Shown here piece after piece: positions 35,401 through 50,400 of a DNA stretch of 64,000 nucleotides. The position numbers and the translations under genes were made by a program. The DNA is taken from assembly GCA_037951105.1 (NCBI GenBank), contig JBAMJV010003962.1:62001-126000 (forward strand). The letters run 5' to 3'. The DNA is from Echinarachnius parma (lineage: Eukaryota > Echinodermata > Echinoidea > Clypeasteroida > Echinarachniidae). Numbering within the stretch: position 1 is the first letter of the stretch; the number at the start of each line of letters is the position of its first letter. The notes under the pieces were generated by a model. It did not search any database and had not been told where the DNA came from. It saw nothing but the letters and a program-made list of their open reading frames with translations.

Positions 35401-38400
35401 GATTCTTGCGTATCACTAATTTTTTCTTGGGTGAAAAAATAGCCCAAAGAGATTTAAACCTGGGAATATTGAACCGTTACTTCAATGATAACGAAAAAAG
35501 GTTTGAAATGTTTTAAAATGTCTAGTCAATTGTAGTTAGTGGATTGTGTGAAAATGTTTGATCTATCACCTTTACAGTTTTGTGTTATCCCTCAGGTGAT
35601 TATTGCTCATCAAACTGCAGATGCATGTATACATAACCTCAGAGGTATCAACATTTACACATGCTATTAAAGCAAAGGCATAATAAAATTCTACCCAAAA
35701 TATCATACCCTTTTATCATAGCTAAAAGGTTCATATAAGCTAGAGCAATGATTTGAAGTCTTTTCGTCACCTTATACAAATAATCTGAGAGCCCTATGTT
35801 ATGTCTGGCCGTGTGTTTTGAACTTAAGCAGTAAATAAGTGGTATCGGTTACATTTGTGCAGGGAGCATAAAACTTGAAACAAGAGCCAAATTGTAAATA
35901 TATATGGTCTACATAGTAATATTTGGTATCAATTTGAAGGAAATTTAATAGGATTTAACCGACAACTAATCACAAGTAACATGTTGTTTGTGTACTTGCC
36001 TTTTAGTACTTACCAACCTACTAGCACAGAGTAATCAGTTTATGTGTTGTTCTTTACCTGGTGGTCCCCTTTAAAGGACAATTTATAAGACTAATTGTGT
36101 ACAATTCAATGCAAACTTGTTGTAATAGTAACATGTTGCATTAGTATGCTCACTATTCAAACTGTTGGCTATAAACTTGGTAGGACATACCTGTATGGTC
36201 ATTGAGAAGTCAATAGGCTATAGGTTCATATTACAAATTCATTTTCAAGCGATTTTCCCTATTTCATCAAATTTATATCAATATTTCCAGAAAATTCATG
36301 TTTTATTATCATTAACTATTTCTAAAGATATTAGCTTCACTTGCAACTGCATTTTTGAAATCCTTAAACAATTTCCTTTTAGAATATGTACATGTATGTA
36401 TACATAAAATATCGCAAATATCCTTCCCTGAACCCACAACTGTGAAATTTGCAGAAAAATGCACATGTAATGTTTACTGGCCCAGTTCAAAACAGTTCAA
36501 AACACACGGCCGTCTCAAGACTCGGCTAGAGCTACTTACTCTTTCCCATGAATCGTGTGATTTGTCCAGGTAGATCTCCCTCCTGGACAGGCATGGAGCC
36601 CTGCTCCTGGTCCGAGACGGAGGAGGAAGAGAGGCTGGAGTCGGGGCGCATGTCCCCCACCACTCCTGCTGGGTTGGGCCCACTCTCCTCCCCCTTCCCC
36701 TGCTTACTGCTCCCACCACTGCCTATCCCACTGGATTTCAGCTCCTTCATAGCCTGGATCGGTGTGTTGATGATGTTCTTGATGTCGTTGAGGGCGTTTC
36801 GCAGATTCTTTGCACTCCCCGCGGACATTATTTCCTGCCATGGATGAAGTAAAAGAGACAAACAAATTGATTAATATCATACTGGAAATTCATATACATG
36901 TACTAGCTATTCATGTTTATTTCTATGCGCTCCATGTGGACCATATCTCCTACCATGGGTGAAGCGATAGTGAGACGAACAAAGATAAATTACTATCATA
37001 CTGTAATTATGAGCAAATTTGTATGATGTTGTTGATGTTGTTGATGCCATTTCGCAGATTCTTTTTGCTCCCCGTGGACATTATTTCCTGCCATGTGTGA
37101 GGCAAAAGAAAGACAAAATTTGAAAAAAAATCAATACCGTGTACTAGTAATTTCTGCAAATTTTGAAGATGTTCTTAAAGACATTGAGGTATGCAGATTT
37201 GTTGTGTACTATTGGTGACTTTCAAATGCGAGGCAAAAATGGGACAAAAAGGGGGAAATTGATATCATCTGAACATTAATGGCTTACAAGCAACCTCAGG
37301 GAAAATTGATTCATTGAAGTGTTTGTCCTGGAAAAAAATGACCTTTCAATATTTCTTTTGTTCAACACAACTGCAGGAGTGTGGTAATATTCACAGAACA
37401 GTTCTAGCAGATTGATCACACAAAAATAACATTGTAAACATTCTATTATTGACTGATCTTCAATGTAATGCTTCATGATATGGTTTCAAGACTAACTAGC
37501 TGCAAAGTTGCATTGTAGTAGTTGTATAAATGTACAAATCTTAAAGATTCTGGCACTGTTCTGGCAACCTTATTTCAGTAACACCAGGGGCAAATAAATG
37601 CTGACTCTCTAGTTGATCATTAGATAGAACCTCCGTGAACCAATCTTGTTTTTCAGCTCTCTCATGTTGCCCTGCATCATGACGTCAGAGTAAATTATCT
37701 ATTTTCATTTCATTGCATAAATAACTGGGGTTTCTTCTTGAAAATCAATAGAGAAGTTCACAGGGAAACGGGTGCACTGCAAACGAGCGTTGCAGAATGT
37801 TATCACTCCACACGCAAGTCGGGCAAACCACATTACTTCAGTGGTGAAACTAATTAACACTGGGAGAAATAAGGACATCTATACATCTATAGACATAAAC
37901 AACATCATAACACAATCTAGCTAATTGTACTAGTGCAATAAAAAAAAATGTAGATAAACTATACAGAACGTGTGAAAAGAAATATGTGTAGAAAATAACT
38001 AGCAATTTGAGGGTCTCAACATAAAAAGGTATAGAGGAAAGTAAAAGCATGTCAACTGGTAACACACACACAGAAACAGAAATTAAGAGAGAGAGATTAC
38101 TTAAGAGATAGAAAGTGAGGTAATCAATGGAGAGAGTGGAATGAGTAGGGTGAGAATGAGAGAAGAAGGGGAGAGAGTGGGGAAGGGTGTGACAGAGGAA
38201 GACAGACAAATTGAAATATATAAGAGAAAGGATGAAAGTGGGAGTGGGAAAGGGAGAGAGTAAGACAGGAGGAGGGGAAATAAAAGAGGGCAAGAATGAG
38301 TGGTGAAGGGAGAGAGGGGGGAGACAAGGGGAGACAGACAAATGGAAATATAAAATAAGAGAAGGGATTAGAGTGGGAGTGGTAAAAGGAGAGACGGTAA

Positions 38401-41400
38401 GACGGGGGGGGGGGGAATACAAGAGGGGAGAATGAGTGGTAAAGGGAGAGTTATTAGAGGGGGGGGGGGTAAGTGATAGTAAGTGGGAGTGGCAAAGGGA
38501 GAGATATGGGGAGACCGATGAAGGAACAGAGCCCTGGAGAAAAATAAGAGAGAGGGTAATAATGTGAGTGGGAAAGCCATAGGAGAGAGTGGGAGTGAGA
38601 AAAGGCAAGACAGAGACGGGGAGGGGAGAGAGATAAGACATATCACGGAGGGTGGGAAGAACAAGTTCAGGAAACAGACGTCCTCAAAAAAGTGACCTAA
38701 ACAAAGCCAAATTTAGAATTCAAGCCTTGTTAATATTGTTTACTAATGTTTTGCAAGCATTGTTGCCTAGTGACAAATTGCCATTAAAGCCTGGAGTTTA
38801 CAAAAAAATGTGTCAATGACCAGTTTTAACAATTCAATGATCATTAACTGGTTGATTTTACATACTAAATCATTAAAACTTTATTCATTCTATATTTGTT
38901 CCATTTACTAACAACTGGAGATAACTTCAGTATGTGATAAAGTAACAATCAGTTAACAGCGTACTTCATTAAAACACTTCTTTGGATAGGATCTTTTAAT
39001 CAGCGAAAGCTACCGTATTAACTAGACTGCAAAGCATAACTTGCCACAAGATTAAATTTATTAATTCATTTTCCAGAAAATATAATGGAAACTAAAATTA
39101 AAACTAAAAACCTTAACAACAAAAATCAATTTTACCCCTTCAGAACTGTAGCCCATTTAATAAAACACTTCAATTGTTGTAAGTGTCCAATTATTGTTAC
39201 TATTTGGTCAACAGCCAATCAGCATGGAGCATTACAGCTGTTACCATGGTAGTTACAATAATTGGACACTTGCAACAATTGCAACAGTTTTATGAAATGG
39301 GCTACTGGTCTATACAATACATTGGCTGAGGTCTATGAAAGTTGCATGTCATACCAAAATCAAGTCTTGTTTTCATTATTTTGCCAATTTAATAGAATGA
39401 TGTCATACATCAAATTATGTCATTTGGCAAATACAGGAACCACTGTAGCAAGTGTGAGATAATGTGCAGCCATGTGCCAGAATAAACGCAACGTATCACT
39501 CATTGACAATGCCCAGCACAAAATGTAAGCTGACATAAATTTTGTTTCTCTCTTATGTTTGATTCTATGAGCAAACAAGATGCCAAAGTTTGTTGTGATT
39601 AACATGCCTTCACAAAACTTGTTAAAGCCCAATGGAACACAAAAGAAGAGTATTGCAACACACTTCATATGAAGGGACTTTTCCTCTGCATTTTATTTCC
39701 CAAACTTCCCTTTTCTAAATTCTACATACAGTGTTATGACTTTAATCCATAACATAGACAGAATAGACAAATAAACGCTGTGTCATTTCAAGGTTACACA
39801 AAAACAGTTCAGTATTACACATTTTGCTGTCCAGCCCCCACACTTTTTTCTGTACTGGCCCATTCAGGCAAGAAGAAACCATAACTTTTCACTTTTTACT
39901 TGCCCCGAACAGAAAACTTACTTGCCCGCTTACTTCTAGATGAGATCTACATGTTAAAGAGTTTAGTCTCTCCTAGTTGACCAAGAAATTAGTTGCCCAG
40001 TTGGGCAACAAAACTAGGCCATTTTCATATGAAATTTTACTTGCCCGACATCAATTTTGACTTGCCCCGGGCAACAGGGCAAGTGTTAGTGTCGAGCCCT
40101 GCCTTAAAATCACCAATATCTACAGATCTATGAGATATATTGATAATCATAACAAACCAAATAAGCAAATTTATCTATTCGTTTTCAAAGTAGATTAGAT
40201 ATCAGACTATATGTAACATATTTTAATGAATATTTCCATTAATTGTATACTGAGCAATCAGCTGATTGGCTTTTTTTTAATCAGTACTGTTTCTATAGTA
40301 ACTATACTAATAAGCTCCATAAGTTAAATCTTTTATCCTCTCTAAAAGGAAAAATGTTATCTGGCTACATAACCTTTCTTCAAACATAAACAGTGGCAGA
40401 TCTCAATTAGTCTATGAGACACAATTCACACGTGCTCTATGATTTTTCATTCAGTATTCAACTCACTCGCTTCACTACTGCATGTTGCCTTTGCCCAATA
40501 TAAATACCATAGATTTTGCTAGAAATGTGTAAAATGGTAATATTATAATTGTTATCTTTCTAACTGGCATGAATATTCATGTTTTACTATTCTGAATTCT
40601 GATATTTCACCATCCATAAGTCGGTTGATTTTAAAAGAATTTCTGTAAATATTAGATGTTATTTAAAACTCTTTCATTTTTGGTGGATATAATTGAAAAA
40701 GTACAGCATGGATTCTCTTCATTTCAAAGCATGATAGCCAACCATGGCAGGGTGAGCCATAAAAATTGCATGATACTAACATACACACTTACAAATTATG
40801 TAAAGCATCTCAATCGTGTACACAACGCTCGAAATTGGCGTAGGCCCGATGGCCCGGGGCCAGTAAAAGTTGCGGTCGGGCCAGTAAAAACATGAAAATG
40901 CCAAAGTTTGGTGGCCCGATCGGGCCACCAAATGTTTAAACCATAAGAAGACAACATCAAGGAATATGAATCTCAAGTTTGACACCTCTTAAAAACACTT
41001 TAATTGTGATTTAAATATTTGCAAGAAATGAAAAGGACGGACATAAAAAGTCGCAAGCGCACTTGCGCTAGTTGAATTAATCCTTATTTATGCCTACAAA
41101 TATGTGCTATTTCCTCATATGAACACTCTCCCTTGAATTATCTACTTCTTGCATGATTAATCATGGTAAAATTAAACAACTTCCAGAGGTGTGTAATGAC
41201 TAAAAGTAAAAGCATGCTTATGCTGTTTTCTTAATTTCCCACACACCCCCTGGAAGCCTTTGCAACATGTAGAATATAAACATAGAACAACCAATCCACA
41301 GAGGGAGTATGTGTGCATAAACTAAGACCTATCAAAACACATGTCTAACTTTTCACATTCATTCATATTGCTTTGCGATACCGTCCGCGATACCGTCAAT

Positions 41401-44400
41401 AAAGGGGAATAATTTCATCTTTCGGATCATTATTCATATTTTTGAAGGTATTAGAAGGAATCATTTTTACAAGGTAGAGACTTGTGACTACTTGGAATTA
41501 TTTTAGCTTGTAAAATAACAAAGATTTAAGTGATTTCATTTCCCGATTTGAAAAGTTATTTTAGCTATGCTCAGTCCCATGTGTGTTTTTTTGTGTTGGA
41601 GATTTTATGGACCATAAAATAACAAAATCGTACATGGAAAAGAGCTTAGTTTCATCAGTTGATGACTCTTAGATGAAACTGCTCGATTCTAGCTTTCGTT
41701 TTGTTTATTCAGTGATGGATTTCTTTAATGATGGTGGTAATTTTAACACATAACTTCCATAATTTACCAATTAATGACCAAGTAGTCATGACCATTGTTT
41801 TTCTTTGTTTGTAAATTTTATTTTCGGGCCACCAGAAAAAAAGATAATTTCGAGCATTGGAATAACAAATGAGGCTAAACATTGCCCAGTACCCTGAAAC
41901 TATGAATATGGTTATTGTTTTAATTTTACTTTTGATTTTCCTTATTTTTTTCGGGCCAGTAGATTTTGGTTTCGGGCCACCAAAATTGGAAAAATTACTG
42001 GCCCGACCGGGCCACCAGCAAAAAAAGTTAATTTCGAGGGTTGGTGTACAGCAAGATTTTATACCAAATTCTGAAAAGCGCTTCTGAAAATATTCCTAAA
42101 ATACATCAAACTAAGGCTAAACTATGCAACACTATTATCCCCACAACATTTTACACTTTTCAGCTATATTTTGCTTGAACAATTGACATTTCAGAATGAA
42201 AGCAAGTTACCATACATTTTGAATTATATGAATACAAACTTAGTTTGATACATTCACCCAGTACACCCATGTACACAGTACATAGTCCTGGAAGTTCATG
42301 TATCTTAGTAGGCCTAAACTGCATGTTTTGCTGATAGCCAACAGCAAGAAATTACATCAGGGCAATTCTGAGCAAATGAGGACAAAATGTCACAATGTTA
42401 CCACAAAATAAACCCTTTCGGCATATTTAATCCATAAAATATTTATGTTCTCATTGTTATTTGTACTAAAATGGTTGCAGTTACCACACAAATACTGGAA
42501 GGATTCTTTATTTAAAAAGGGTGAATTTTGGGGTAACACCATGACGCTTTGCTTAGAATTGTTCATTACGTAACTATGTTCCCATGGCAATGAGCGGCTA
42601 CACTCAACATGTATGTAGAGACTGGAGACAACAATCAACTTGTACCCAGTTGTATTCCCATGAAATGCAGAAGGAAGCTTGAGTCACAAGAAAACAACAC
42701 ACGAGTTGACATGTCTAGGGCTTTACTTGAATACAAAATATCTACATGTACATTTAGTATGTCGTAATACTTGACTTGATTGCGTAAATATAACTTCATA
42801 GAAATGTACCACATACTTCATAGAAATGTACCACATACTTGAAAATGTTTTCTTCTCCAAGGGATTATTCCCACATACAATTTCTCCCTAAAACGACATG
42901 ACAGTGAAAACTTCAAGATAACTTTCCATTTCTAATGCCTATAAATATAGACAGACTTTCCATGCAGAATATAATGACTGCAGTAAGACACAATGGAAAG
43001 TGGCACTCATCCAAATGTTTATTATCCTTACCAAGAACTTCCCCTTTTCTCCCAAGTAGGAAATTAATCAATGTAGCTCGCTAACAATGCATCCTCATTA
43101 GCAAGAACCTAGACATGGAACATCACTGTAATTATCTTTCATTATTACAGTTAATAAAACACTCTCTTAGGATTTCAGATATGACTTAGTACTCAGAACA
43201 CACTGAACTTTCTTGTAAGTTGGAAGCACGAGAATTAAAAACATTTAATGAAAGATTAAAGAAAGGCTCTCATTGCCATTGGAACATACATAATTGATAA
43301 ATCAGTTTCATCGGTTAGTAGTAATACTGTAATAGGTTTTAAATGGATAGCAAAATACATAACTGAACAATTTCATGCATTAACACTCTCACTGCCATTG
43401 GCACATGACTCTTGGATAAAAAAACAAAAACAATGGACATGTTCATTGGATTTTAGTATGGGGATTAAGCATTATGGGTAACAGAAAAATGAAATAAATA
43501 ATTTCTTAATCTCTAAATGCCACATAAACAGTACATTGTGATAACTCAATGGACATTGTGTTGGTTGGAAGCAACAGGGTTAAGTGAACATGACTGACAG
43601 GTGCCAACTCTGAAGGCCATGTTGTAATGAGTTGCTTCCGTTTCTCTTTGCTCCCTTGCCTACAATGTCACTCACTTCCTTTCTTGTCTCATATCATATG
43701 CGAATTGTCGCCACTAACCCCCTTATCAAGTCACCAAATGTAAAGTTGAGAACATGGAGAAAATAGTCGACTTTGTCCATGCACTGTCTATTTCACTGCT
43801 AGATTGCTGATCCTTTTTTAATACATTGTTGTTATTAACAGAGTATAACAAGTATAACAAGTTATATATCATTGGAAAGCTGGAATTGTGGAGAATTCTG
43901 AAATACGCGGATCAGGAAATTTAAATACTGCAATTTTATTAGGTTTTTTGTGAAGACAGGTCACATATATATCTTACATTGTTCTTCTTAGGCATGTGTT
44001 GAGAGCATGGGAGCCAAGTGTAAGCAATTCATGTGTTTATTCAGGGCTAAATTAGCAATGGCCTGCTGCTGGCTTGGCCCGCTGGCTGGCCCAGGGCCAC
44101 CAAAAATGAGCTTTGGACTACCAATATTACATACTGCCATATTTCATTTGTATAACTGGGCAACCAAATGTAACAAACTTGTTATTTATATTCATTGCTT
44201 TGGGGCAACCTTTATTATATACTGGGGGTAACTTATATTCATAAATGTCTAAATCCTATTTGCCTGAACAAGCCGCAACGACGAAAACTAGGTTAATTTA
44301 TATCCTTGGTTTATTATTTAATTAAATATTAACCACAATGGAAATGAGCCATGCGCTCTGAGAACCAATCCATCCTTTCATGTCATAATAAAGTAACACT

Positions 44401-47400
44401 CTTGATAGCTATTTCAGTCTGTGTTGTGTATCATAAGAATGTACCTGTAGCCAAACATGTCTATAAAGACTACTGAAGATGGACAGAAATGGTGCTCCTT
44501 ATAAGCAAGTGGTCTCTATAGAAAGGTTCATTTACATGCAAACTGCTCTTCAGGGGATCACAGATAGCAGCATTTACAGACAGGTTATGGCAGGTTTGAC
44601 CGTATATTCCTAAACCCAGTCATGTGACTGTGTAATCAACAAGCAACCCTGATTTAGAGCAATTCAACCACATCCCATCAAAGTACACTATTTTGATAGC
44701 CCTGTCATACCATGGATCTCAAAGTTGACTAGACATTTACCATGAAATATTATGGCTGAAAGCAAGACTTAAAATTTGGTTTGGGGTAACTCCTAAAATA
44801 ATAGCGATAAAGGAAGTTATGACCAGCAGGAAGGATGCAAACTGTAACTTGAAAGATAAAAATGGTTGAATGATCAAGCAGAAAATGTGAAATATAAACA
44901 AATGATCTTGAATGGAAAGCTGTGTAAGTTAGACAAATGATGACCAGCGTCACAGCAAGCAAAGTGTCACAGTGTTAACTACCAAAATCACTTTGTCGTT
45001 TGAATCAGGCAAATATCTATAACGCTAATGCAAGTATTTCAGTATATTTCAAATGAAAACATAAATATTTGAAGAATTCCAATGCCAATGGGGTTATTTT
45101 GCAGAACACTTTGGTATTTTGTCCATGTTTGCTTTAATAGAATTACCCCAAAAGACAATGAAAGAACATACAATTTCTTCCTTTATTAATGATATAAAAG
45201 TTAAATGTGGTGGACCATTTGATTGGTCCACTAGAGCTACAATAATGCTTTGGTGGACTATTGTTCACCTTTGCATCTTATATAAAAACAATTTAAACAA
45301 ATTTTTTTCTTACCTTTTCTAGAGTTCTGATAACAGGTTGTCTCTCCTTTAATTTCAAGATGCTCAGCAGAATCTTATTCCTTGCACCTTTTGTTACATC
45401 CTAAAAGGGGGGAAAATTGCATTGAAGATTTATTAATAATGATAAATTAATAATTACTTTCATACATAGGAAAATCCCCTAAGGAGGTAAATTTTATAAC
45501 ACGAGAATCAGCATTATGATTTGCATTATTTCATACAGGCAATCATGGTTATTTTCTTTGTGCATCAAAGATTTGATTGTAATTTTCTGTAAGGTTCATA
45601 TCGGGAAAACCCCTAGTTAATGATTCAATCATGATAACAAGAGAATAAACATTGTCCGCCATAGTGCAATTGTGGTTAGTTTCTCTGTGAATTGAAGATA
45701 ACATATGGCAATTTTTCCAGAAGGTTCACATAAAGATCCCCTAATGGATGATGGTGATTAATTCAGTCATGATAACAAGAGAACCAGCATTAGGTCTTGC
45801 ATTTCGTGTCTTGTTTTCTAAAAATAATTATGGTTATGTTCGTTTACATGTAGCTCATTATGCTGTAATCAACAGTTCATCCACAATCATTGCACTGATT
45901 TTATAATCAATTCTTTGGAAAGTTTATACTCTTTTCATATTCACTACTTATTACTTTCACAATAAAACTACCCATTGTTTGAAGTTAACTCATTTTGCTC
46001 TAATACTGACTAATAATAAAATGACAAAATTGATGTCACAGCCATCACGGTCTAAAAATGGCAAACATGGTTATTGAAAAAAAAAGTGCCTTGAAATTAT
46101 TTGTATTCAATTTCATGCCCTTTGGGTAATGTTATGTCATGATTTAGTAGCCCATTGCCTATGGGAACTTGATGGGTCCTGTTACAGCCCTAGAATGGTG
46201 GGGGGGGGGGGGGGGGGGGGTTGCCAAATCTAGAACGGAACGGATTAATCCATGCAGAAGCTACTATCTTACCATTTCCTCCAGCTGCTTCTCTGTGAGC
46301 CCCATCATCTCATTGTAATCTAGGCTCTCAAACAGACCTGTGTACTTGTGTAGTCTCAGACTCTTCAGCCAGGAAGGTACATCTGTCGATCAATCAATAA
46401 TGTATCCATTAAATCTAGGCTCTCAAAGAGACCTGTATACTTGTGCAATGACGCAATAGTTTGTCAATTGAATATTCACTTAAATCATACAACTACTCCT
46501 ACTTCTACATTGTATCTATAGTAGATCAATCATATAATTATTCAATGATTTGCTCATCTCTTTTATAGTATTAAATATCATATTTTAATTTTCCCTGTTT
46601 TCTCTGAATATGAAATTCTGTCAATTGTAATTTGTTATTTGTGATACTGTTTTTTAACATCATCGTTTGTATGCAATGAAACTGAATCAGATTTGGAGTT
46701 AAAATAAATGAAATTGGAAATTATCAAAACTTGCTTTGGCAAAAGACAATTTGTCTGTTAAAAAAAACACACACACAAAAACATTATTTAATTCCCTATG
46801 AAGGAGTAAGCAAACAATTAGTAAATGAACCCCTCGAGACCACCTGTAAATAAAGACTTCCTTTTATACATTGTTTGGGAGATCCTTTATAGTGAGCCCA
46901 TAACATCAAGATTCAAGATTAATTGAATGATCAAAATTGGTTGATCGACAATTGATTTTGATCCTGTAATTAATCATACAATTGATGTGATATTGTATGT
47001 TAAGGGACCCAGGCTTGAAAACATTTGATGTAGCAACAAATAACTGTGAGTCTTACCCTTCATGCCACTCTTCTCTTCCAGGAAGCTGTTCCTCTTTCCT
47101 TTATGATGTCCGTCCTCTGCAATACAAACAAATTAAACAGTTTTCCTCAGATTAGAAATGACAGAGATTTGGAAAGTGCATACCACCACAACATCCTGAC
47201 TACTATATCATTTGCTACTTCATTAATTACAACATTCAACTACCCGATGCAAATGATGGGAAGTTTTTTTCTTTCATCAGACTAAAGGAGATATGCAATA
47301 TATGTGCAAGCAGGTTTGTAAGTTTAAGTCTAAATAAAGAGCACTCAGAAAATTCCCCCCAACAATTCTCCTTGGAGGATAGTGCAATAGTCCTCAGGTG

Positions 47401-50400
47401 ACAAATCAGGCTCCTTGAACCAGGAACTAAAGATAGAGGCAGAATAATTGTCCTCAGGAATAAAAGAGATGTACATAGGGTATATCTTATCTGTCTGTGC
47501 TCATAACATAGTGTAATATTATACTTTTCCCTCACCTGACGACGGTCCTGTGACATTGACGGCTGGTGGGGCAGACATGGTGGTGGTCAGTGGTTGGTGG
47601 AAGGCTGTTGACCCTGCCAACAGTCCTCCCCCTCCTCCATCCCCTATCCCTCCCCCTGAGTACCAGTCATTGACTCCTCCCGCCCCTAGGAGGCCCCTGG
47701 AGGACCCCTCAGATGTCTGATGCGGGGCGTAGGGGGAGGCCTTGAGGAACGGGGACACGAGGTGGTCTGATGAGAGGGAGGTTGAGTAGCCCCCTGAGGA
47801 GGAGGAGAAGGAGGGTTGTTCCTCAAACTGACTGATCCACTTGGTGCGGGGGAGATGCTCCTCGCAGCTGAGGGCGGGGTGGATGACCAGGTAGGTGTAC
47901 AGCTGGTGGGCCTCCTCCAGGAGAACGCCTTTCTCCTGCAAACCAAAGTAACCACATTCAAATAAGTGCATTCCAATGATATTCCATACAATACAATGCA
48001 ACTTGCAAAAGTCGTCACTGCCTTTTAAAATCAATGCAATGCCAATTTATCGATTGATACCTTATTTGTCATCAAGCAATGATAAATTACCATTATCTTA
48101 CAGAATAGTTTGACATGAATGAAGTAGTCACATTCAATTCTTAATATTCTGAAAATTATTCAATACATTCAACATCATATTCTTGATATTCATCAGGTGG
48201 ATAGATCATGAATAAATGGTAATCCTGCTCAAAGTTGGTCATACATTCAATAGAAATTACTGATACTTTCCCTTTATTTACAAGTAAATTCATACTGTTT
48301 TACAAGGTTTAATTTCAAACTGACATTGGAAAAAACAAAAAAAGTCTTTCTTTTTTTTAAAGCCAAAGTTCACATACTAGATTGAATGGATTGAAGTAAT
48401 CAACATTATGACAACATTTGTATCATCCAATGATTGACAATATTGGACATCATGTACCTGCGTGTATGCCAGTAGTTCTGGGATAAGCTTGAGGTACTCT
48501 GTCTTGGCCTCGGTGCTGCTGGGCTGCAGTAGTGGAAGGTGGGACAGGACCTGGGCCAGGGCTTCATCCTTACTCTCATGGGTCAACCCTCGCACAAAAT
48601 CTAATAGAGAAAAAAAAACATAAGATTTCAATTATACTATAGTTTAGCTAGAATAAGCTTTGGTTTTCTATTGTCTTGGCCTTGGTCCTGTTTGGCTGCA
48701 ATAGTTGAAGGTGGGACAGGACCTGGACTAGGGCTTCATTCTTGCTCACATGGTTCAACCCTTGCACAAAAACTAATGGACAAAGAACATAAAATATAAA
48801 TTGTTATGTAGTTTATCTAACAGTGTAAAACAGCTCACGACTGGGATAAGCTATGGGTACTCTTGTCTTGGCCTTGGTCCTGTTTGGCTACAGTAGTGGA
48901 AAGTGGGACAGGACCTAAGCCAGGGCTTCATCCTTGCTCTCATGGCCCATCCTTTACACAATATTATCATAACCAGAACGTCAATGACGTAGCGCTCATC
49001 CGGCATCTCGCAACATCAAAAATCGCAAATTTCATGTGGTACACTTTTCAACTGGTCAAAAAATAAAAATTTGATGCCCTGGAAGGGACATAAAAATAAA
49101 ATTTAAAAAAATTAGAGTGAACAAAATATAAATTTGATGCCCCGGAAGGGACATGGAAAAAAAAAAAATAATAATAATTTTTTTAAATGTAAAAAAAAAA
49201 ATCAATAAAAAAAAAAATCAATAAATAAAAAAAAAAATCATAATAATAATAATTTTAAAAAAATAAATAAATAAATTTAAAAAAAATTACCATAATGAAT
49301 TAATGGAGACAAATTTCAAAATTCTGTGTAGAAGTTTAGTGTACCAAACTTAGCTCTACCAGATAAAGCAAACCAAATCAAAATCGGTCAAGAAATGAAG
49401 GAGAAGAAGCATTTTTTGTGATTTCGAATAAATTTGCATAAATTACCATAGATAATGAATTTCACGATTCTGTGTAGAAGTTTTAAATCCCCCTCCTAGC
49501 CCTATCTTATGAAACAATCAGAATCAAAATCGGTTGAAAAATAACGAATAAGAAGCATTTTGAAAACTGTGGACGGACGGAATGACGGACGGACGGATGG
49601 ACGGACGAACGGACGACGGACGCCACACCATGGCATAAGCTCATCGGGCCCTTCGGGCCGGATGGGCTAAAAACAGTTAATGTTGTTGTAATGTGCAATG
49701 TGTAGGACGGATGAATCATCGATTCACACATAATTGTATATGGAGAAAATTAGCAATTTAGCCCCCAAATTACTGCAAAGAGCCCCCGAAAATGATCACA
49801 CAGCTCCTTTAATTTCTCTTGGTGTAATATGTAAAATACATTTCAATGTGCTATTTTAAGACAAGCAAGCTCGTCAAATAGCCCCCAACCAAACATGTTT
49901 TTATCCACTGCCCTGATAACATAATTTATAATAAGCAATTTTCCAAAGGGCAATGTGTTTTTTATGAGATACTTGTTCATATCCAGTTATAAATAGCCAG
50001 AGAGAGTGAAAAGGAGAAAAGAGAGATTTAATGGTATGCATTAAAATGTATTCATAACATTTCTTGAGGATGTGACATAGGGGGAAAAACACAACCACAA
50101 TTGAACTGAAAATAACTTACATTTACGCGAGTTACAAAATAAAAATCACTTTCTATCTTATTAAGCAGTCTATAGTTTCATGTCTTGTTTTCCCCGATAT
50201 ATGCCTCTTACAAACAGGATGTCATTAGGTACTTGTGTACATTACAATGGCAATCAGAAGGAGAGATGAGTACCAATGGATTTATCGAGACAGAATGTAT
50301 TTGAAGTACAATGTAACTGCTTTAGCCTTCAATCTTTCTATTTTTGGATCTGTTACACGCAATAATATTTTTCGATAATTGTTTTCTGTTCTTTGTATGT

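Larger units (their letters stand above)
30610..36539 (-). other. SAMD4 intron with exon copy and MITEs
   Basis: Contains a decayed copy of exon 30408-30609 (30695-30825), an inverted-repeat element (30944-31391), TTAA MITEs at 31649-32160 and 32800-33259, and an inverted MITE D end at 36055-36074. The 33300-36000 stretch shows no feature. Confidence 0.75.
37241..45313 (-). other. Long SAMD4 intron
   Basis: Holds a purine-rich tract (38040-38640), a foldback (39149-39304), hAT-terminus fragments (39989-40103), a hAT-like element (40823-42043), an unplaced GGCCCGCTGGCTGGCCC hAT-like fragment near 44070 and MITE A (44446-44606). 42781-42830 has a perfect 24-bp direct duplication. No genes. Confidence 0.7.

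Noticed and set aside
37850-38641. 263-aa minus-strand ORF, Ser/Pro/Leu/His-rich
   Set aside because: It is the translation of the purine-rich tract, with neighbouring frames equally open; no domain and it lies inside a SAMD4 intron.
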